Shown in pieces: positions 7,927-8,543 of a stretch of 8,543 bases of DNA. The DNA is from Limnochordia bacterium (lineage in GTDB: Bacteria > Bacillota > Limnochordia > DUMW01). Position 1 is the stretch's first letter. Each line of letters starts with the position of its first letter. The DNA is taken from positions 1 to 8,543 of the forward strand of contig JALNWK010000081.1 of NCBI GenBank assembly GCA_023230925.1, written 5' to 3'. The position numbers and the translations under genes were made by a program. Below the pieces are notes generated by a model that was not told the origin of the DNA, searched no databases, and saw nothing but the letters and a program-made list of their open reading frames with translations.

Positions 7927-8040
7927 GTGCTGGAGGTTTTACCCGGCTTATATATAGAAGGGGTAGTAAGCTAAGAACAAAGTCCGGCATTAGGATACTA
8001 CTGCGCTAGAATAGTTTAGTGATTTGAAAAGACGTGATTA
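7927..8040. other. Gap between the operon and the relic
   Basis: No gene is visible. A weak TACCC/GGGTA inverted pair (7940-7944 and 7961-7965) has a 16-base loop and no T-tract, so I do not call it a terminator. No downstream permease gene starts here. Confidence 0.4.
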
Positions 8041-8266
8041 GTAAAGATGGTATGACGGCTTTGAAACAAAGCCTGCCATACCATCTTACGTTAGGAAACT
8101 GGGTTGTTGGTATTGCTAACCGACGGAAGTTCTCTATTCTGTGGAATGTAATATGGTTAGCGTTATGGAAATCCCAAGCACCATTAGGTTTTTGAAAGGA
8201 AGACCTAGAATCATTCCCCTGCAACAGTCCCCCGGGTATCTGGATTATCCTGTACAACATGATCAC
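8006..8266 (-). pseudogene. Relic of a BNR propeller C-terminus
   Basis: The frame is open on the minus strand down to 8006. The clear homology is at 8185-8117, where it reads NGAWDFHNANHITFHRIENF followed by RRL. This matches the closing strand of the two propeller proteins in the window (NYHDSNRITFGRV with RFRSL, and NYHDANRITFGRV). Only this last blade is recognisable. Upstream the frame reaches a TGA near 8316, no propeller sequence or start with a ribosome site is seen, and downstream the frame runs through the hairpin at 8041-8090. It is therefore a fragment of a third, more divergent family member facing the operon. The likely cause is truncation by the mobile-element end at its 5' side. 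Confidence 0.6.
8041..8090. terminator. Long hairpin, possible bidirectional terminator
   Basis: GGCTTTG (8057-8063), loop AAA, CAAAGCC (8067-8073) form a perfect 7-bp stem. After a small internal loop an 11-bp outer stem continues (8044-8054 with 8077-8087). Neither side has a strong T-run, so rho-independent activity is uncertain. The position, between the plus-strand operon and a minus-strand relic that would converge on it, suits a shared terminator. A palindromic repeat or miniature element is the alternative. Confidence 0.45.
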
Positions 8267-8280
8267 TATGCTTAGATCCG

Positions 8281-8440
8281 GGAAAAAGAGATCAGTTGTG
8301 TCTCCTGCATCCTGATTCCTTCAGGATCTTTACAGAGCTCGCCGAGGGGGTTTTGTCCTTTCATCCTGGCATCAAGCACGATTTATTCTCCGGGAAACTG
8401 GAGTTGGGTCTAACATTGAGATTGAGTATTCCGATCGAAT
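8281..8440. other. Unassigned stretch between relic and repeats
   Basis: There is no recognisable gene. A plus frame (about 8320-8442) reads coherently (ELAEGVLSFHPGIKHDLF) and stops with TAA at 8440-8442, exactly where the tandem repeats begin. That would fit the tail of a truncated element gene, but I recognise no family. A small hairpin ATCCTGA-TTCCT-TCAGGAT (8309-8327) followed by CTTT is present. Confidence 0.3.
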
Positions 8441-8521
8441 AAGGCCACCTTCACGGAGAAAGAGGGCCACCCTCACGGTCAGATAAGGCCACTGTCACGG
8501 ACTAGAAGGCCACCCTCTTTG
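8441..8521. mobile_element. Tandem 22-bp repeats, likely IS21-type element end
   Basis: Four copies of AAGGCCACCYTCACGG-like units start at 8441, 8463, 8485 and 8506, with spacing 22, 22 and 21. The last copy is degenerate after GGCCACCCTC. Read on the minus strand they are CCGTGA-G/C-GGTGGCC repeats followed by CGGAATACTCA. This resembles the multiple terminal transposase-binding sites of IS21-family elements. No istA or istB sequence is visible between them and the relic, so the body of the element either lies to the right of the window or has been lost. Confidence 0.55.
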
Positions 8522-8543
8522 TCACCGTTTTGCTCAAATTATC

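Noticed and set aside
8309..8327. ATCCTGA/TCAGGAT hairpin as a terminator or attachment site
   Set aside because: Short 7-bp stem followed only by CTTT, and no gene ends nearby that would need it.

Overview
The window holds a five-gene, plus-strand cluster of secreted carbohydrate-recognition and uptake proteins. It is flanked on the left by about 0.9 kb with no convincing gene and on the right by debris of a mobile element. Every protein in the cluster starts with a signal peptide or lipoprotein-like leader. The solute-binding protein has an ordinary signal peptide with no lipobox cysteine, which suggests a periplasm and so a diderm bacterium. Base composition is moderate. The style of the LamG and sialidase-like proteins resembles uncultured polysaccharide-scavenging lineages (Poribacteria, Planctomycetota, Lentisphaerota or relatives). 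The exact lineage cannot be fixed from the sequence, and no rRNA, tRNA or CRISPR is visible.

Layout. 1-928: no supportable gene, only a weak open frame (185-457) and a second frame broken by one stop. 929-1660: small secreted LamG-type protein. 1760-3598: secreted protein with an unassigned beta-sandwich followed by a BNR/Asp-box beta-propeller. 3614-4435: stand-alone LamG-type protein, possibly a lipoprotein. 4436-4611: leader containing what looks like a decayed copy of a LamG C-terminus. 4612-6531: LamG domain fused to a second BNR propeller, roughly 70% identical by eye to the first. 6598-7926: family 1 extracellular sugar-binding protein of an ABC transporter. 8006-8266 (minus): relic of the C-terminus of a third protein of the same propeller family, next to a hairpin. 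8441-8521: four 21-22 bp tandem repeats resembling the multiple transposase-binding ends of IS21-family elements.

How it may work (inference). The LamG proteins would bind glycans outside the cell, the two propeller proteins would bind or cut them, and the solute-binding protein would deliver the released sugar to an ABC permease. No permease or ATPase is present here, so the importer must be completed elsewhere. The propellers have Asp-boxes but appear to lack the first catalytic arginine of true sialidases, so the name sialidase should be read as a fold assignment only.

The most notable thing in the window is its evolutionary texture. The same propeller is carried behind two different N-terminal domains. 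A LamG scar lies between genes three and four, a third propeller relic lies in opposite orientation, and a transposon end lies beside it. Together these suggest a locus built by duplication, domain exchange and decay.
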